From assembly GCF_009905535.1 (NCBI RefSeq), contig NZ_JAAALA010000037.1:1-36869 (forward strand): a DNA stretch of 36,869 nt, in the 5' to 3' direction. Below, one piece after another: positions 16,492 to 25,343 of this stretch. Both the position numbers and the translations under genes were made by a program. Numbering within the stretch: the stretch's first letter is position 1; each line of letters begins with the position of its first letter. A model generated the notes under the pieces. The model was not told the DNA's origin and did no database searches. It saw only the letters and a list, made by a program, of their open reading frames with translations. The DNA comes from Caulobacter sp. SLTY. Its GTDB lineage: Bacteria > Pseudomonadota > Alphaproteobacteria > Caulobacterales > Caulobacteraceae.

Positions 16492-17280
16492 ATGCAAGCG
16501 CTCCGCACCGCCGCGACCGGCATGGCCGCCCAGCAGCTGAACGTCGAGGTTATCTCGAACAACATCGCCAACATGAACACCGTCGGCTTCAAGCGGCAGC
16601 GGGCGGAGTTCCAGGACCTGCTCTACCAGTCGCTGGAGCGGGCCGGCACCCAGTCGTCGGACCAGGGCACGGTGGTCCCCACCGGCATCCAGATCGGCGC
16701 CGGCGTGAAGGCGGGCAGCACCTATCGCATCACCAGCCAGGGCTCGGTGACCCGCACCGACAACCGCTACGACGTGGCCATCCAGGGACGCGGCTACCTG
16801 CAGGTGCTGCTGCCCAGCGGCGAGACGGCCTACACCCGGGCCGGCAACCTGGCGGTCAATGACCAGGGCCAGCTGGTCACCGAGGACGGCTACCTGATCC
16901 AGCCGGCCATCACCATTCCGCAGGACGCGGTGGACGTGGCCATCTCCAAGACCGGTCAGGTACAGGTCACCCAGGAGGGCCAGGCGGCCCCGACCGTCGC
17001 CGGCCAGCTGGAACTGGCCACCTTCATCAACGAGGCCGGCCTTGAGGCCATGGGCGACAACCTCTTCATGGAAAGCGGCAGCTCCGGCGCGGCGGTCACC
17101 GGCTCGCCGGGCACTCCCGGCTTCGGCACCCTGCTGCAGGGCTATACCGAGGCCTCCAACGTCGACGCAGTCAGCGAAATCACCGCCCTGATCGTCGCCC
17201 AGCGGGCCTACGAGATGAACTCCAAGGTCATCACCACGGCCGACGAGATGCTGCAGGCCGCCAACCAGGTGAAGTCGTAG
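16492..17280 (+). CDS. flgG: Flagellar distal rod protein FlgG
   Basis: 262 residues, the usual FlgG length. N-terminus MQALRTAATGMAAQQLNVEVISNNIANMNTVGFKRQRAEFQDLLYQ and the core YDVAIQGRGYLQVLLPSGETAYTRAGN are diagnostic. The C-terminal GYTEASNVDAVSEITALIVAQRAYEMNSKVI is also typical. GGGAG lies just upstream of the ATG, 14 bases after flgF. Confidence 0.98.
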   Translation: MQALRTAATGMAAQQLNVEVISNNIANMNTVGFKRQRAEFQDLLYQSLERAGTQSSDQGTVVPTGIQIGAGVKAGSTYRITSQGSVTRTDNRYDVAIQGRGYLQVLLPSGETAYTRAGNLAVNDQGQLVTEDGYLIQPAITIPQDAVDVAISKTGQVQVTQEGQAAPTVAGQLELATFINEAGLEAMGDNLFMESGSSGAAVTGSPGTPGFGTLLQGYTEASNVDAVSEITALIVAQRAYEMNSKVITTADEMLQAANQVKS

Positions 17281-17281
17281 G

Positions 17282-18025
17282 ATGCGCGCCCTCCTGCTGA
17301 TCGCGGTCGCGGCGGCGGCCCTCGCCTCCCCGGCCCTGGCCGGCCCGGTCACCTTGCGGGCCGAGGTCACCGACGCGGACGGGCGGGTCACCCTGGGCGA
17401 CCTGTTCGAGGGCGCCGGCCCGGCCGCCAACGTGCTGGTCGCCAACCGCGCCGGCCCGACCGTGGTGCTGGACGCCCAGACGGTGCAGTTGATGGCCCGT
17501 CGTTCGGGCCTTCATTGGGACAATCCTCAGGGCTTTCGCCGCATCGTGGTGCGCGGCGGCGCTGCCGGTCCCACCGCCGCCTCGCCGGTCGCGGCGCGGG
17601 GCAATGTCGATGTCCTGACCTGGTCCCGCTCTATCTCCACCGGCGAGATCGTCCAGCCGGAAGACCTGGTCTGGGCCAAGGCTGCCGCCGCGCCCACGGA
17701 TGCCCCGAGGGACGCCGACCAGGTGATCGGCCTGGCCGCCAAGCGTCCGCTGCGCGCCGGCGCCGCGGTCGGCGGCCGCGATGTCTCCGCTCCACAGGTC
17801 ATCAAGGCCGGAGAGATGGTCAACGTCACCTGGTCCGACGGCCAGGTCACCCTGACCATGCAGGGCAAGGCCATGAAGGCCGCCGCCCAGGGCGAGACCG
17901 TCAACATCCAGAACCCCGCCTCGAAGAAGATCGTCGAGGCCATCGCCACCGGACCCGGCGAAGCCGTCACCGGTCCCGCGGCCCAGCAGCTGAAGGCTGC
18001 CGGCGCCCAGTTCGCCGCTCGCTAG
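17282..18025 (+). CDS. flgA: Flagellar P-ring assembly chaperone FlgA
   Basis: 247 residues with a Sec signal peptide (MRALLLIAVAAAALASPALA) and a C-terminal SAF/ChapFlgA domain (VLTWSRSISTGEIVQPEDLVWAKA... RPLRAGAAVGGRDVSAPQVIKAGEMVNVTW... AQGETVNIQNPASKKIVEAIATGPGEA). It assists P-ring (FlgI) assembly in the periplasm; flgI itself is not in the window. Starts 1 base after the flgG stop. Confidence 0.94.
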   Translation: MRALLLIAVAAAALASPALAGPVTLRAEVTDADGRVTLGDLFEGAGPAANVLVANRAGPTVVLDAQTVQLMARRSGLHWDNPQGFRRIVVRGGAAGPTAASPVAARGNVDVLTWSRSISTGEIVQPEDLVWAKAAAAPTDAPRDADQVIGLAAKRPLRAGAAVGGRDVSAPQVIKAGEMVNVTWSDGQVTLTMQGKAMKAAAQGETVNIQNPASKKIVEAIATGPGEAVTGPAAQQLKAAGAQFAAR

Positions 18026-18036
18026 AGGCTACACAG

Positions 18037-18786
18037 ATGCGTACGACCCTGCTCGCCGTTCTCGCCCTCGTCCCGCTCGCCGCCTGCGCCACCGTCGATG
18101 GCGTTGTGGCCAGCGCCTCGGACGCCACCTTTGGCCCCAAGCTGGCGCCGGTGGGTTATCCCGCCGCCCTGGTCCCCCAGACCCAGAACTTCGTCGATGT
18201 CCGCACCGGCCCGCCGCAACCGGCCTCGGCCAATTCCCTGTGGCGCACCGGGGCTCGCGCCTTCTTCAACGACCAGCGGGCGGGCCGGGTGGGCGACATC
18301 CTGACGGTCAACATCGACATCGATGACAGCGCCCAGACCCAGAACTCCAGCTCCACCAGCCGCACCAACGGCATGAAGGCGGGCATGCCCCACTTCTTCG
18401 GGCTGGAAGGGAGCCTGGGCCAACTGTTCCCAGGCGGCTTCGACCCGGCCAACGCCATCGAGACCAACGTCACCAGCGGCGGAACCGGCACGGGGGCAGT
18501 GGCCCGGTCGGAAAAGATCAGCCTGACGATCGCCGCAGTGGTCACCGGCGTGCTGCCCAACGGCAATCTGGTCATCCAGGGCACGCAGGAGGTGCGGACC
18601 AACAACGAGGTGCGCCGCCTGACCGTCTCCGGCATCGTGCGGCCTGAGGACATCAGCTCGACCAACACCGTCAAGCACACCCAGATCGCCGAGGCGCGCA
18701 TCAGCTACGGCGGACGCGGCGACCAGAGCCGGGTCCAGAAGACCCCGGCCGGCCAGGCGCTGGTGGAGACCTTCTCGCCGTTCTGA
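18037..18786 (+). CDS. flgH: Flagellar L-ring lipoprotein FlgH
   Basis: 249 residues. Lipobox LAAC (signal MRTTLLAVLALVPLAAC), then SLWRTGARAFFNDQRAGRVGDILTVNIDIDDSAQTQN and the terminal LVIQGTQEVRTNNEVRRLTVSGIVRPEDISSTNTVKHTQIAEARISYGGRG, all diagnostic of the outer-membrane L-ring protein. Starts 11 bases after flgA. The frame is open from 17515 but that part is antisense-frame shadow of flgA. Confidence 0.97.
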   Translation: MRTTLLAVLALVPLAACATVDGVVASASDATFGPKLAPVGYPAALVPQTQNFVDVRTGPPQPASANSLWRTGARAFFNDQRAGRVGDILTVNIDIDDSAQTQNSSSTSRTNGMKAGMPHFFGLEGSLGQLFPGGFDPANAIETNVTSGGTGTGAVARSEKISLTIAAVVTGVLPNGNLVIQGTQEVRTNNEVRRLTVSGIVRPEDISSTNTVKHTQIAEARISYGGRGDQSRVQKTPAGQALVETFSPF

Positions 18787-18840
18787 TGGAGCAATAGGGG
18801 GACAAATTGCTGATCAGGCAAAATCTGCCGACTGTCGTGA

Positions 18841-18894
18841 ACCATGGCGCCTTCCCTTGCGTTGAGAGACCGAAGGGAGGCGCGTCGCCATGGT
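18841..18894 (+). promoter_or_regulatory. RNA hairpin covering the ribosome site and start of the next lipoprotein gene
   Basis: ACCATGGCG (18841-18849) is the exact reverse complement of CGCCATGGT (18886-18894), and CCCTT (18854-18858) pairs with AAGGG (18873-18877), extendable by CCTT/AGG to the Shine-Dalgarno GGGAGG at 18875-18880. The loop is 14 nt. Both the Shine-Dalgarno sequence and the ATG (18890) are inside the stem. I infer translational control; the alternative is a DNA dyad. Confidence 0.5.
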
Positions 18895-19363
18895 CCGCCT
18901 GATCGCCATTCTCGCTCTGACCGCCCCGGCCCTGCTGCTGGGCAGCTGCATGCACGGCCGCCAGGCTCTCGCCGACGGCATGGACTGGTCGCTCCACCAG
19001 ACGCCGGAAGAGGGCGTGAAACTGGCCTATGGCGCGCCCGCTTCTGACAACGTCGTGCTGATGCTGACCTGCCAGCCTGGCGCCGGCCAGGTGATGCTGT
19101 CCACGGTCGCCACTCAGCCGCAGCCGGCCATCGTGTTGAAGTCGGGCGGCGATCGGTCGCGGCTGAACGCCACGGCCATGCCCGGCGGCCCGGCTGACGC
19201 CCACTATCTGGAAGCGACCACGTCGGCCTCGGACAAGGCCCTGGCTCGCTTCGCCAAGACCGGCGACCTGACGCTGGTCCAGGGCAAGAGCGCCATCGCC
19301 CTGCCCGCCAAGGGCGCCGCCAAGTCTCAGGTCGATCGGTTCTTTACCGCCTGCAGGGCGTAA
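18890..19363 (+). CDS. Lipoprotein of unknown function
   Basis: 157 residues with a lipoprotein signal (MVRLIAILALTAPALLLGSC, lipobox LLGSC). The mature part is a beta-rich ~130-residue domain with MLTCQPGAGQVMLSTVAT and a terminal Cys (FFTACRA), so a disulfide is possible. I do not recognise the family. It follows flgH by about 100 bases; whether it belongs to that operon is unclear. It has a strong GGGAGG ribosome site that lies in the hairpin at 18841-18894. Confidence 0.8.
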   Translation: MVRLIAILALTAPALLLGSCMHGRQALADGMDWSLHQTPEEGVKLAYGAPASDNVVLMLTCQPGAGQVMLSTVATQPQPAIVLKSGGDRSRLNATAMPGGPADAHYLEATTSASDKALARFAKTGDLTLVQGKSAIALPAKGAAKSQVDRFFTACRA

Positions 19364-19372
19364 CGCGCCCGC

Positions 19373-19714
19373 CTATTGGGCCTTCGCCGCCTCGCGCGTC
19401 ATGAAGTCCTTCATCGCCTTGGACACCCACCTGCAGGCGCCTGGCCGGCCGACCATGGTGGAATCGACCACCACGCCGTCGAGGTCCGTCTCCATCAGCA
19501 CGTCGCAGCGGGTGCGGTTCCAGACGAACAGCATCTTCCGGCCAACCGTCTCCTTGCGGTCGGGCAGGCCCAGGGTGCGATAGGCCACCGCCACGTCGCG
19601 GCCCTTCATCGTCTCCAGGCCCTCGGTAATCGGCTCATAGACCGAGGCCTTGCGCATCACGCAGCCGCCAAGCGCCAGGGCGCCGACGGCCAGAACCGCA
19701 ACCGCCGTCCGCAT
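19373..19714 (-). CDS. Small lipoprotein of unknown function, coupled to dxs
   Basis: 113 residues with lipobox LGGC in [19 protein letters not shown] mature domain with one more conserved-looking Cys pair (TRCDVLMETDL... GACRWVSK) follows. It overlaps the dxs stop (ATGA at 19714), so it is read from the same transcript downstream of dxs. It is convergent with the lipoprotein at 18890, with a 9-base gap and no terminator between them. Confidence 0.75.
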   Translation of the reverse strand: MRTAVAVLAVGALALGGCVMRKASVYEPITEGLETMKGRDVAVAYRTLGLPDRKETVGRKMLFVWNRTRCDVLMETDLDGVVVDSTMVGRPGACRWVSKAMKDFMTREAAKAQ

Positions 19715-21627
19715 CAGGCCCGCCGTCCGGCCGCCGAAACGTTGTCGAGGCCCAGCGCGCTGAGGGCGCCGCCGGCGATGCCAGCCGCATCGAGGCCGGC
19801 CTGGGCGTACATCACGTCCGGCTTGTCCTGGTCCTGGAAGACATCGGGCAGGGCCAGGGTGCGCACTTTCAAGCCCCGGTCGAGAGCCCCGTGCGCCGCC
19901 AGAGTCTGGAGCACGAAGCCCCCGAAGCCCCCGATCGCCCCCTCTTCCACTGTAACGATGGCCTCATGCTCGCGGGCCAGACGCAGCAGCAGGTCGACGT
20001 CGAGCGGCTTGGCGAAGCGGGCGTCGCAGACGGTGGCCGACAGGCCCCGCGCCGCCAGCAGGTCTGCGGCCTTCAGGCTTTCCTGCAGGCGCGTGCCGAA
20101 GGAGACGATGGCCACAGCCGTACCCTCGCGGACGATCCGGCCCTTGCCGATCTCCAGCGGCTCGTTGATCGCCGGCATCTCCAGGCCGAGGCCCTCGCCG
20201 CGGGGATAGCGGAAGGCGCTCGGGCGGTCGTCGATGGCGGCCGCCGTGGCGACCATCCGCGCCAGCTCCACCTCGTCGGCGGCGGCCATCAGCACCATGC
20301 CGGGCAAGGCGCCCATGAAGCCGATGTCGAAACTGCCCGCATGGGTCGGCCCATCGGCGCCCACCAGCCCGGCGCGGTCCATGGCGAAGCGCACGGGCAA
20401 CCGCTGGATCGCCACGTCGTGGACCACCTGGTCGTAGCCGCGCTGCAGGAAGGTCGAATAGATGGCGGCGAACGGCTTCATCCCGTCGGCGGCCAGGCCG
20501 GCGGCGAAAGTCACCGCATGCTGTTCGGCGATCCCCACATCGAAACAGCGCTTGGGGAAGGCCTTCTGGAAGATGTCGAGCCCCGTGCCGGACGGCATGG
20601 CGGCGGTCACCGCCATGATCCGCTCGTCCTTCTCCGCCTCCTTGACCAGGGCCTGGGCGAACACCTTGGTGTACTGCGGCGGGCCGGCGGCGGCCTTGGC
20701 CTGCTCGCCGGTCACGACGTTGAACTTGACCACCCCATGGTACTTGTCGTCGGCGCTCTCGGCCGGGGCATAGCCCTTGCCCTTCTGGGTCACCACATGG
20801 ACCAGGACCGGGCGATTGATTTCCTTGACGTTCTGCAGCACCGGGACCAGCGCATCGAGGTCATGGCCGTCGATCGGCCCGACGTACTGGAAGCCCAGCT
20901 CCTCGAAGAAGGTGCCGCCGGTGACCATCCCGCGGGCGTATTCCTCGGCCTTGCGGGCAGCCTCCTGCAGGCTCTTGGGGAACACCCGGCTCATCGACTT
21001 GCCGAGATTGCGCAGCGACTGATAGCCGCCCGACGACACCACCCGCGCCAGATAGGCGCTCATCCCGCCGACCGGCGGGGCGATGGACATGTCATTGTCA
21101 TTGAGGATGACGATCAGCTGGCCGGTCGTTTCCGCAGCGTTGTTCATCGCCTCATAGGCCATGCCGGCGCTCATCGAGCCGTCGCCGATCACCGCAACGA
21201 CCTTGTTGTCTTCGCCCTTGGCGTCGCGCGCGGCGCAGAAGCCGAGCGCGGCCGAGATCGAGGTGGCGGCGTGGGCGGCGCCGAAGGGGTCGTATTCGCT
21301 TTCCGCCCGCTTGGTGAAGCCGCTGAGGCCCCCGCCCTGGCGCAGGGTGCGCATCCCGCCCCGGCGGCCGGTGAGGATCTTGTGCGGATAGGCCTGGTGG
21401 CCGACGTCCCAGATGACGATATCCTTCGGCGTTTCGAACACGTGGTGCAGCGCCACGGTCAACTCGACCACGCCCAACCCCGCGCCCAGATGCCCGCCGG
21501 TTACCGACACCGCGTCGATCGTCTCGGCCCGGACTTCGGACGCCAATTGCTTGAGTTGGGCGAGAGAGAAGGACCGGGTATCCGCCGGCGAAGCGACGGT
21601 GTCGAGCAACGGGGTCACTGGGGGCAT
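19714..21627 (-). CDS. dxs: 1-deoxy-D-xylulose-5-phosphate synthase
   Basis: 637 residues: the TPP-dependent first enzyme of the MEP isoprenoid pathway. Visible family marks: [23 protein letters not shown] motif [17 protein letters not shown]; the catalytic Glu in [17 protein letters not shown]; and [16 protein letters not shown] chose the ATG at 21627 (MPPVTPLLD); the frame is open 18 codons further but those residues overlap the promoter. It makes the precursor for IspA and the crt genes of this window. Confidence 0.97.
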   Translation of the reverse strand: MPPVTPLLDTVASPADTRSFSLAQLKQLASEVRAETIDAVSVTGGHLGAGLGVVELTVALHHVFETPKDIVIWDVGHQAYPHKILTGRRGGMRTLRQGGGLSGFTKRAESEYDPFGAAHAATSISAALGFCAARDAKGEDNKVVAVIGDGSMSAGMAYEAMNNAAETTGQLIVILNDNDMSIAPPVGGMSAYLARVVSSGGYQSLRNLGKSMSRVFPKSLQEAARKAEEYARGMVTGGTFFEELGFQYVGPIDGHDLDALVPVLQNVKEINRPVLVHVVTQKGKGYAPAESADDKYHGVVKFNVVTGEQAKAAAGPPQYTKVFAQALVKEAEKDERIMAVTAAMPSGTGLDIFQKAFPKRCFDVGIAEQHAVTFAAGLAADGMKPFAAIYSTFLQRGYDQVVHDVAIQRLPVRFAMDRAGLVGADGPTHAGSFDIGFMGALPGMVLMAAADEVELARMVATAAAIDDRPSAFRYPRGEGLGLEMPAINEPLEIGKGRIVREGTAVAIVSFGTRLQESLKAADLLAARGLSATVCDARFAKPLDVDLLLRLAREHEAIVTVEEGAIGGFGGFVLQTLAAHGALDRGLKVRTLALPDVFQDQDKPDVMYAQAGLDAAGIAGGALSALGLDNVSAAGRRA

Positions 21628-21671
21628 AGCGCGGAGCAATCCATTGTCAGCGCGGTCTATGGCGCGCCTTG

Positions 21672-21736
21672 TTGCATGCAAACTAGCGCCGTGCGCTTTC
21701 GCTGCAAACCAATGAGGATGGGAATTCGAAGAATTC
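21672..21736. promoter_or_regulatory. Palindromes in the dxs upstream region
   Basis: Two symmetric sites in the 134-base gap before dxs: a perfect 10-bp palindrome TTGCATGCAA (21672-21681), and GAATTC-GAA-GAATTC (21722-21736). The gap is less GC-rich than its surroundings. Promoter or operator use is possible but unproven; no clear -35/-10 pair can be fixed. Confidence 0.3.
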
Positions 21737-21761
21737 GGCGTGCAGAGGGCCTGACGCGGCC

Positions 21762-22649
21762 TTAACTCCGCCGATCCAGCACGAAATCCACCGAATCCCG
21801 CAGGACCGACGCCCGCTCGCCGAATCCATCGAGATGGGCCTTCGTCTGGGCGCTGAGCAGTTCGACCCGCTCCTTGGCCGCCTCCAGGCCCAGCAGGGTC
21901 ACATAGTTCGCCTTGCCCTTGGCGGCGTCCTTGCCGCCGGCCGCCTTGCCCAGCGTCTGCGGATCGCCCTCGGCGTCCAGCACGTCGTCGACGATCTGAT
22001 AGGCCAGTCCCAGATCCTGGGCGAAGGCCATCAGCGCATGCCGTTCGGCCTCCTGGGCGTGGGCCATGACCAGCGGAATCTCGAACGCGTAAGCGATCAG
22101 CGCCCCGGTCTTCAGCCGCTGCATCCGCGCCACCCCGCCGAGATCCTCGCGGACCCCCAGGATGTCGATCATCTGCCCCCCGACCATGCCCTGGGCCCCC
22201 GAGGCCACCGCCAGTCGCCGCACCAACTCGGCGCGGATGTTGCCATCCTGATGGGTGTCGGGGTGGGCCATGATCTCAAAGGCGGCCGTCTGCAGCGCAT
22301 CGCCGACCAGCACGGCGGTCGCCTCGTCATATTCGATGTGCACAGTGGGCCGGCCGCGCCGCAGGTCATCATCATCCATGCAGGGCAGGTCGTCGTGGAC
22401 CAGGCTGTAGGCGTGGATGCACTCCAGCGCGCAGGCGGCCCGCAGCACGGGCCGCTCCGGCAGGTCGAACATCTTTCCGGTCTCGAGGGCGAAGAACGGC
22501 CGCAGGCGTTTGCCCGGCCCGAGCGCCGCGTAGCGCATCGCCTCGGTGAGTCGCGATTCGGGACCATCCGCCCTCGGAAGCAGGGCGTCGAGCGCGACGG
22601 TGACAAGGTCGGCCGCCTCGGCGACCCTGCGCTCCAGCCCCTGCGCCAT
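21762..22649 (-). CDS. ispA: Farnesyl-diphosphate synthase (polyprenyl synthetase)
   Basis: 295 residues; condenses DMAPP/IPP to FPP. First Asp-rich motif [17 protein letters not shown] (D86-D87) and second DDVLDAEGD are present, with [13 protein letters not shown] near the N-terminus. Residue -5 from the first Asp motif is Tyr (AYSLVHDD), the pattern of FPP rather than GGPP synthases. I used the ATG at 22649; the frame runs on to 22748 but overlaps xseB. Two bases separate it from xseB. Confidence 0.93.
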   Translation of the reverse strand: MAQGLERRVAEAADLVTVALDALLPRADGPESRLTEAMRYAALGPGKRLRPFFALETGKMFDLPERPVLRAACALECIHAYSLVHDDLPCMDDDDLRRGRPTVHIEYDEATAVLVGDALQTAAFEIMAHPDTHQDGNIRAELVRRLAVASGAQGMVGGQMIDILGVREDLGGVARMQRLKTGALIAYAFEIPLVMAHAQEAERHALMAFAQDLGLAYQIVDDVLDAEGDPQTLGKAAGGKDAAKGKANYVTLLGLEAAKERVELLSAQTKAHLDGFGERASVLRDSVDFVLDRRS

Positions 22650-22651
22650 GG

Positions 22652-22894
22652 TCAGCTGAACTCGGCCGGCTCGACGCCGCTCGCCTGGCCCTGGGCCAGC
22701 ACCACCTTCTCGACGCGCAGCCGGGCGGCCTCGAGCTTCTTCTCGCAATGGGCCTTCAGCAGCGCCCCGCGTTCATAGACAGAGATCGATTCCTCCAGCG
22801 GCGCCTGCCCCGACTCCAGGGTCTGGACGATGCGTTCGAGTTCCTTGAGGGCGTCCTCGAAGCTCAGGGCGTCGATGTCGGCGGTGTCGGTCAT
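22652..22894 (-). CDS. xseB: Exodeoxyribonuclease VII small subunit
   Basis: 80 residues, the full family length, with the motif [33 protein letters not shown]. It pairs with XseA, not in the window, to form the ssDNA exonuclease. The xseB-ispA(-dxs) order is common in proteobacteria. Confidence 0.96.
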   Translation of the reverse strand: MTDTADIDALSFEDALKELERIVQTLESGQAPLEESISVYERGALLKAHCEKKLEAARLRVEKVVLAQGQASGVEPAEFS

Positions 22895-22958
22895 TTCGTC
22901 TCTCGGGAGAATGGCGGCACCCTAGAGAGCCGCCGCCCGACGGGCAACGGCGCAAGGT

Positions 22959-22976
22959 GGTCAATTTCAATTGACC
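22959..22976. promoter_or_regulatory. AT-rich palindrome upstream of xseB
   Basis: GGTCAAT-TTCA-ATTGACC, a perfect 7-bp inverted repeat with a 4-base loop, 64 bases upstream of the xseB start and just after the phosphatase gene ends. It stands out from GC-rich surroundings. No T-tract follows on either strand, so an operator is more likely than a terminator. Confidence 0.4.
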
Positions 22977-22989
22977 CTGTCCGGCCGCT

Positions 22990-23607
22990 TCAGCGGGCGA
23001 ACACCCGGGCGCACCAGTAGCGGAACCCCTGGTCCTCGATGCAGCGCCAGCCCTCGCGTTTCAGCGCGGCGCCGACTCGCTGGTTGAAATAGCCGTGGGC
23101 GACGACCAGCACGTCCTGGCCTTGGTCGGCCATGGCCCCGACCATCCTGGCCACGGTCATCGCCCGCGCCTCGGCCTGGCGGTGGGTCTCCACCTCCTGA
23201 TGCTTGTCCGTAAGCACCCAGTTCACACGCGCCAGGAAGCCCCAAATCTTCGGCGACAGCCGCAGCCAGCTTGGCCAATTGGGTGGCGGCAGAGGGGCCT
23301 CGACGAACATCGGGTCCTGGGCGAAGGCGCGCTCGCCGCAGATCGCCTTGCAGGTCTCGATCGAGCGAGGCCGCACGGAGGTGATGATCACGTCGGCGTC
23401 GCGGGCCACCGCCTTCAGCCCCTCGGGCGGGGTCTGGCCCGGCTTGATTCCCTTGACCTCGTAGCCGGCCCACCAGTCACGGTACTCGGCCGCGTTCAGC
23501 CGCACCTTGCGCGACTGCGCCGGCTCGCCGTGTCGCACCAGCGTGACCGAGCCGCGCTTGGCGGCGACGGACACAGGCGTCGTTTCGGCGGTCAGAACGT
23601 CAGCCAT
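22990..23607 (-). CDS. Histidine phosphatase superfamily protein
   Basis: 205 residues with the RHG motif (TLVRHGEPAQSRK), the second Arg in SVRPRSIETCKAI, and the late catalytic His in VVAHGYFNQR. Substrate unknown. I chose the ATG at 23607 (MADVLTAETT), which has AGGGG 5 bases before it; the longer frame to 23652 runs into the deacetylase stop region. It is downstream of the deacetylase on the same strand. Confidence 0.85.
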   Translation of the reverse strand: MADVLTAETTPVSVAAKRGSVTLVRHGEPAQSRKVRLNAAEYRDWWAGYEVKGIKPGQTPPEGLKAVARDADVIITSVRPRSIETCKAICGERAFAQDPMFVEAPLPPPNWPSWLRLSPKIWGFLARVNWVLTDKHQEVETHRQAEARAMTVARMVGAMADQGQDVLVVAHGYFNQRVGAALKREGWRCIEDQGFRYWCARVFAR

Positions 23608-23648
23608 GATCCCCTGAAAAGCCAGTGATCCGTCTCGTCCGGGCGAGG

Positions 23649-24569
23649 TCACGCCGCCTGCAATGCCTGCACATGCGCCAGGGCCGAACGCCCCAGCGCC
23701 TCTAGGTCGTAACCGCCCTCAAGCGAGGACACAACCCGCCCTCGGGCGCGCCGGTTCGCCACATCGACCACCGCGCGGGTCGCCCAGGCGAAGTCCTCGG
23801 CCTCCAGCGACTGGTTGGCCAGGGGGTCGCGAGCATGGGCGTCGAAACCGGCAGAGATGATCACAAGATCGGGGGCGAAGGCGTCCACCCGCGCCATCAG
23901 CCCTTCGAACACCGCCCGCCACTGCTCGCGCGGCGCATGCGGCCCGACGATGCCGTTGGCGATATTGCCGACGCCCTGCTCGGCCGGATCGCCGGTGCCG
24001 GGGTAGAGGGGATGCTGATGGATGCTGGCCAGGAACAGGCTGGGGTCCTCTTCGAAGACCGCCTGGGTGCCGTTGCCGTGATGGACGTCGAAATCGACCA
24101 CGGCCACGCGCGCCAGCCCCGCCGCCTGAGCGGCCCGCGCCGCTACCGCTACATTGGAAAAGACGCAGAAGCCCATGGCCGTCTCTGGCTCTGCATGATG
24201 CCCCGGCGGCCGAACGGCGCAGAAAGCCCGCGAACGCTCCCCCCGCGCCACGCCGCGCACCGCCTCAACCACGGCCCCGGCCGCCCGGCGCACCGCGCCC
24301 CAGCTGCCCGGGGAAAGCAGGGTGTCTTCGTCCAGCCGGGTCAGACCACTGGCCGGGGTGGCCGCCATCATTGCATCCACATAGCTTTGAGGATGCACTC
24401 GCAGCAGGTCCGCCACCTCGACCAGTGGAGCCTCCAGCGGCTCGAGGTCCAGCCCGGCGTGGTCTTCCAGCGCCCCGATCACGGCGGCCAGCCGCTCGGG
24501 CCGTTCGGCATGGCCGTCGCCGGGGTTGTGATCCAGCATGTCGGGGTGGGTGTAGAGGGCAAGGGTCAT
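23649..24569 (-). CDS. Histone deacetylase family protein (class II-like)
   Basis: 306 residues, zinc amidohydrolase of the HDAC/acetylpolyamine/acetoin-utilisation family. Signatures: RPPGHHAEPETAMGFC (catalytic His pair), DFDVHHGNGTQ (Zn ligands), SAGFDAHARDPL, and EGGYDLEAL. Bacterial members deacetylate proteins, polyamines or small molecules; the substrate here is unknown. 41 bases before the phosphatase start, likely one operon. Confidence 0.92.
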   Translation of the reverse strand: MTLALYTHPDMLDHNPGDGHAERPERLAAVIGALEDHAGLDLEPLEAPLVEVADLLRVHPQSYVDAMMAATPASGLTRLDEDTLLSPGSWGAVRRAAGAVVEAVRGVARGERSRAFCAVRPPGHHAEPETAMGFCVFSNVAVAARAAQAAGLARVAVVDFDVHHGNGTQAVFEEDPSLFLASIHQHPLYPGTGDPAEQGVGNIANGIVGPHAPREQWRAVFEGLMARVDAFAPDLVIISAGFDAHARDPLANQSLEAEDFAWATRAVVDVANRRARGRVVSSLEGGYDLEALGRSALAHVQALQAA

Positions 24570-24668
24570 GGGGCGATCCTAACCTCCGCTCCCGACGCCG
24601 CAACCGTGGCAGGGCGTTGGAAAGTGAGGCATGGTCTTCGGATCGAACCGTTCCGGGGGGATCGAGCC

Positions 24669-25343
24669 ATGCGTTTTCTGCCTTCCATAGCCGCTGCCCT
24701 GACCCTGGCCTGCGCCACACCGACCGCGGCCCAGTTTCTCGGCCCGCAGGAAGGCGTCACGCCGGAAATGGTCGCAAAGGCCAAGACCGAGGCGGACGCC
24801 TTGCTGAACCAGGCCGGCGCCGAGGACCTGTTCGAGAACGTGACCGAGGGCATGGATCCGCGTGTCCGCCACCGGCGTAGCGGGCTGGTCTGTAGCTTCA
24901 CGCCCGGCGCCGAGCTGAACAAGGTGATGGTCTTCGACGCCGAGGAGCCGACCAGGGGGGACGATGTCGGCTGCAACACCACCTTGGGCGAGGTGGTCAC
25001 GACCTACTACGCGACACGGTACGCCGAAGACTATTCTCCGCAGTTCCTGGCCGAGGACGCCGGCCGCGCCATCACCCAGCGCTGGCCCGACGCCACGCCC
25101 TATGACGGCATGGTCGCCACGGTAAAGGAGGAAGGCAATCCGCCGACCAGCAGCGTCATGTTCTACATCGGCTCGGGCGAACAACGCCGCTACACTCACG
25201 CCTACACGGCCCGAATTGGCGCATGGAGCTTCAAGCAACGCCTCACCGCACCGGCCGAGAGCGCCATGGCGGTGCAGGCCATCGGCGGGATCGGCTGGAA
25301 CACCGTGCTGCGACTGGCCCGCACCAACCCCGGCAACGACTGA
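24669..25343 (+). CDS. Secreted protein of unknown function
   Basis: 224 residues with signal peptide MRFLPSIAAALTLACATPTAAQ. The mature part is mixed alpha/beta with two cysteines (LVCSFTPGA; DDVGCNTTL), likely a disulfide, and no recognised domain. The frame is open far upstream (antisense to the deacetylase) but the ATG at 24669 is the first that gives a signal peptide. Its stop overlaps the next ATG by 1 base (TGATG), so it is coupled to the GNAT gene. Confidence 0.75.
   Translation: MRFLPSIAAALTLACATPTAAQFLGPQEGVTPEMVAKAKTEADALLNQAGAEDLFENVTEGMDPRVRHRRSGLVCSFTPGAELNKVMVFDAEEPTRGDDVGCNTTLGEVVTTYYATRYAEDYSPQFLAEDAGRAITQRWPDATPYDGMVATVKEEGNPPTSSVMFYIGSGEQRRYTHAYTARIGAWSFKQRLTAPAESAMAVQAIGGIGWNTVLRLARTNPGND

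Noticed and set aside
19891..21765. Plus-strand frame of over 600 codons opposite dxs
   Set aside because: Antisense shadow with His/Arg/Gln-rich composition; dxs is unambiguous.
23649..24569. Deacetylase plus phosphatase as a defence or signalling pair
   Set aside because: Both are common housekeeping-type families and neither is linked to a defence gene here.
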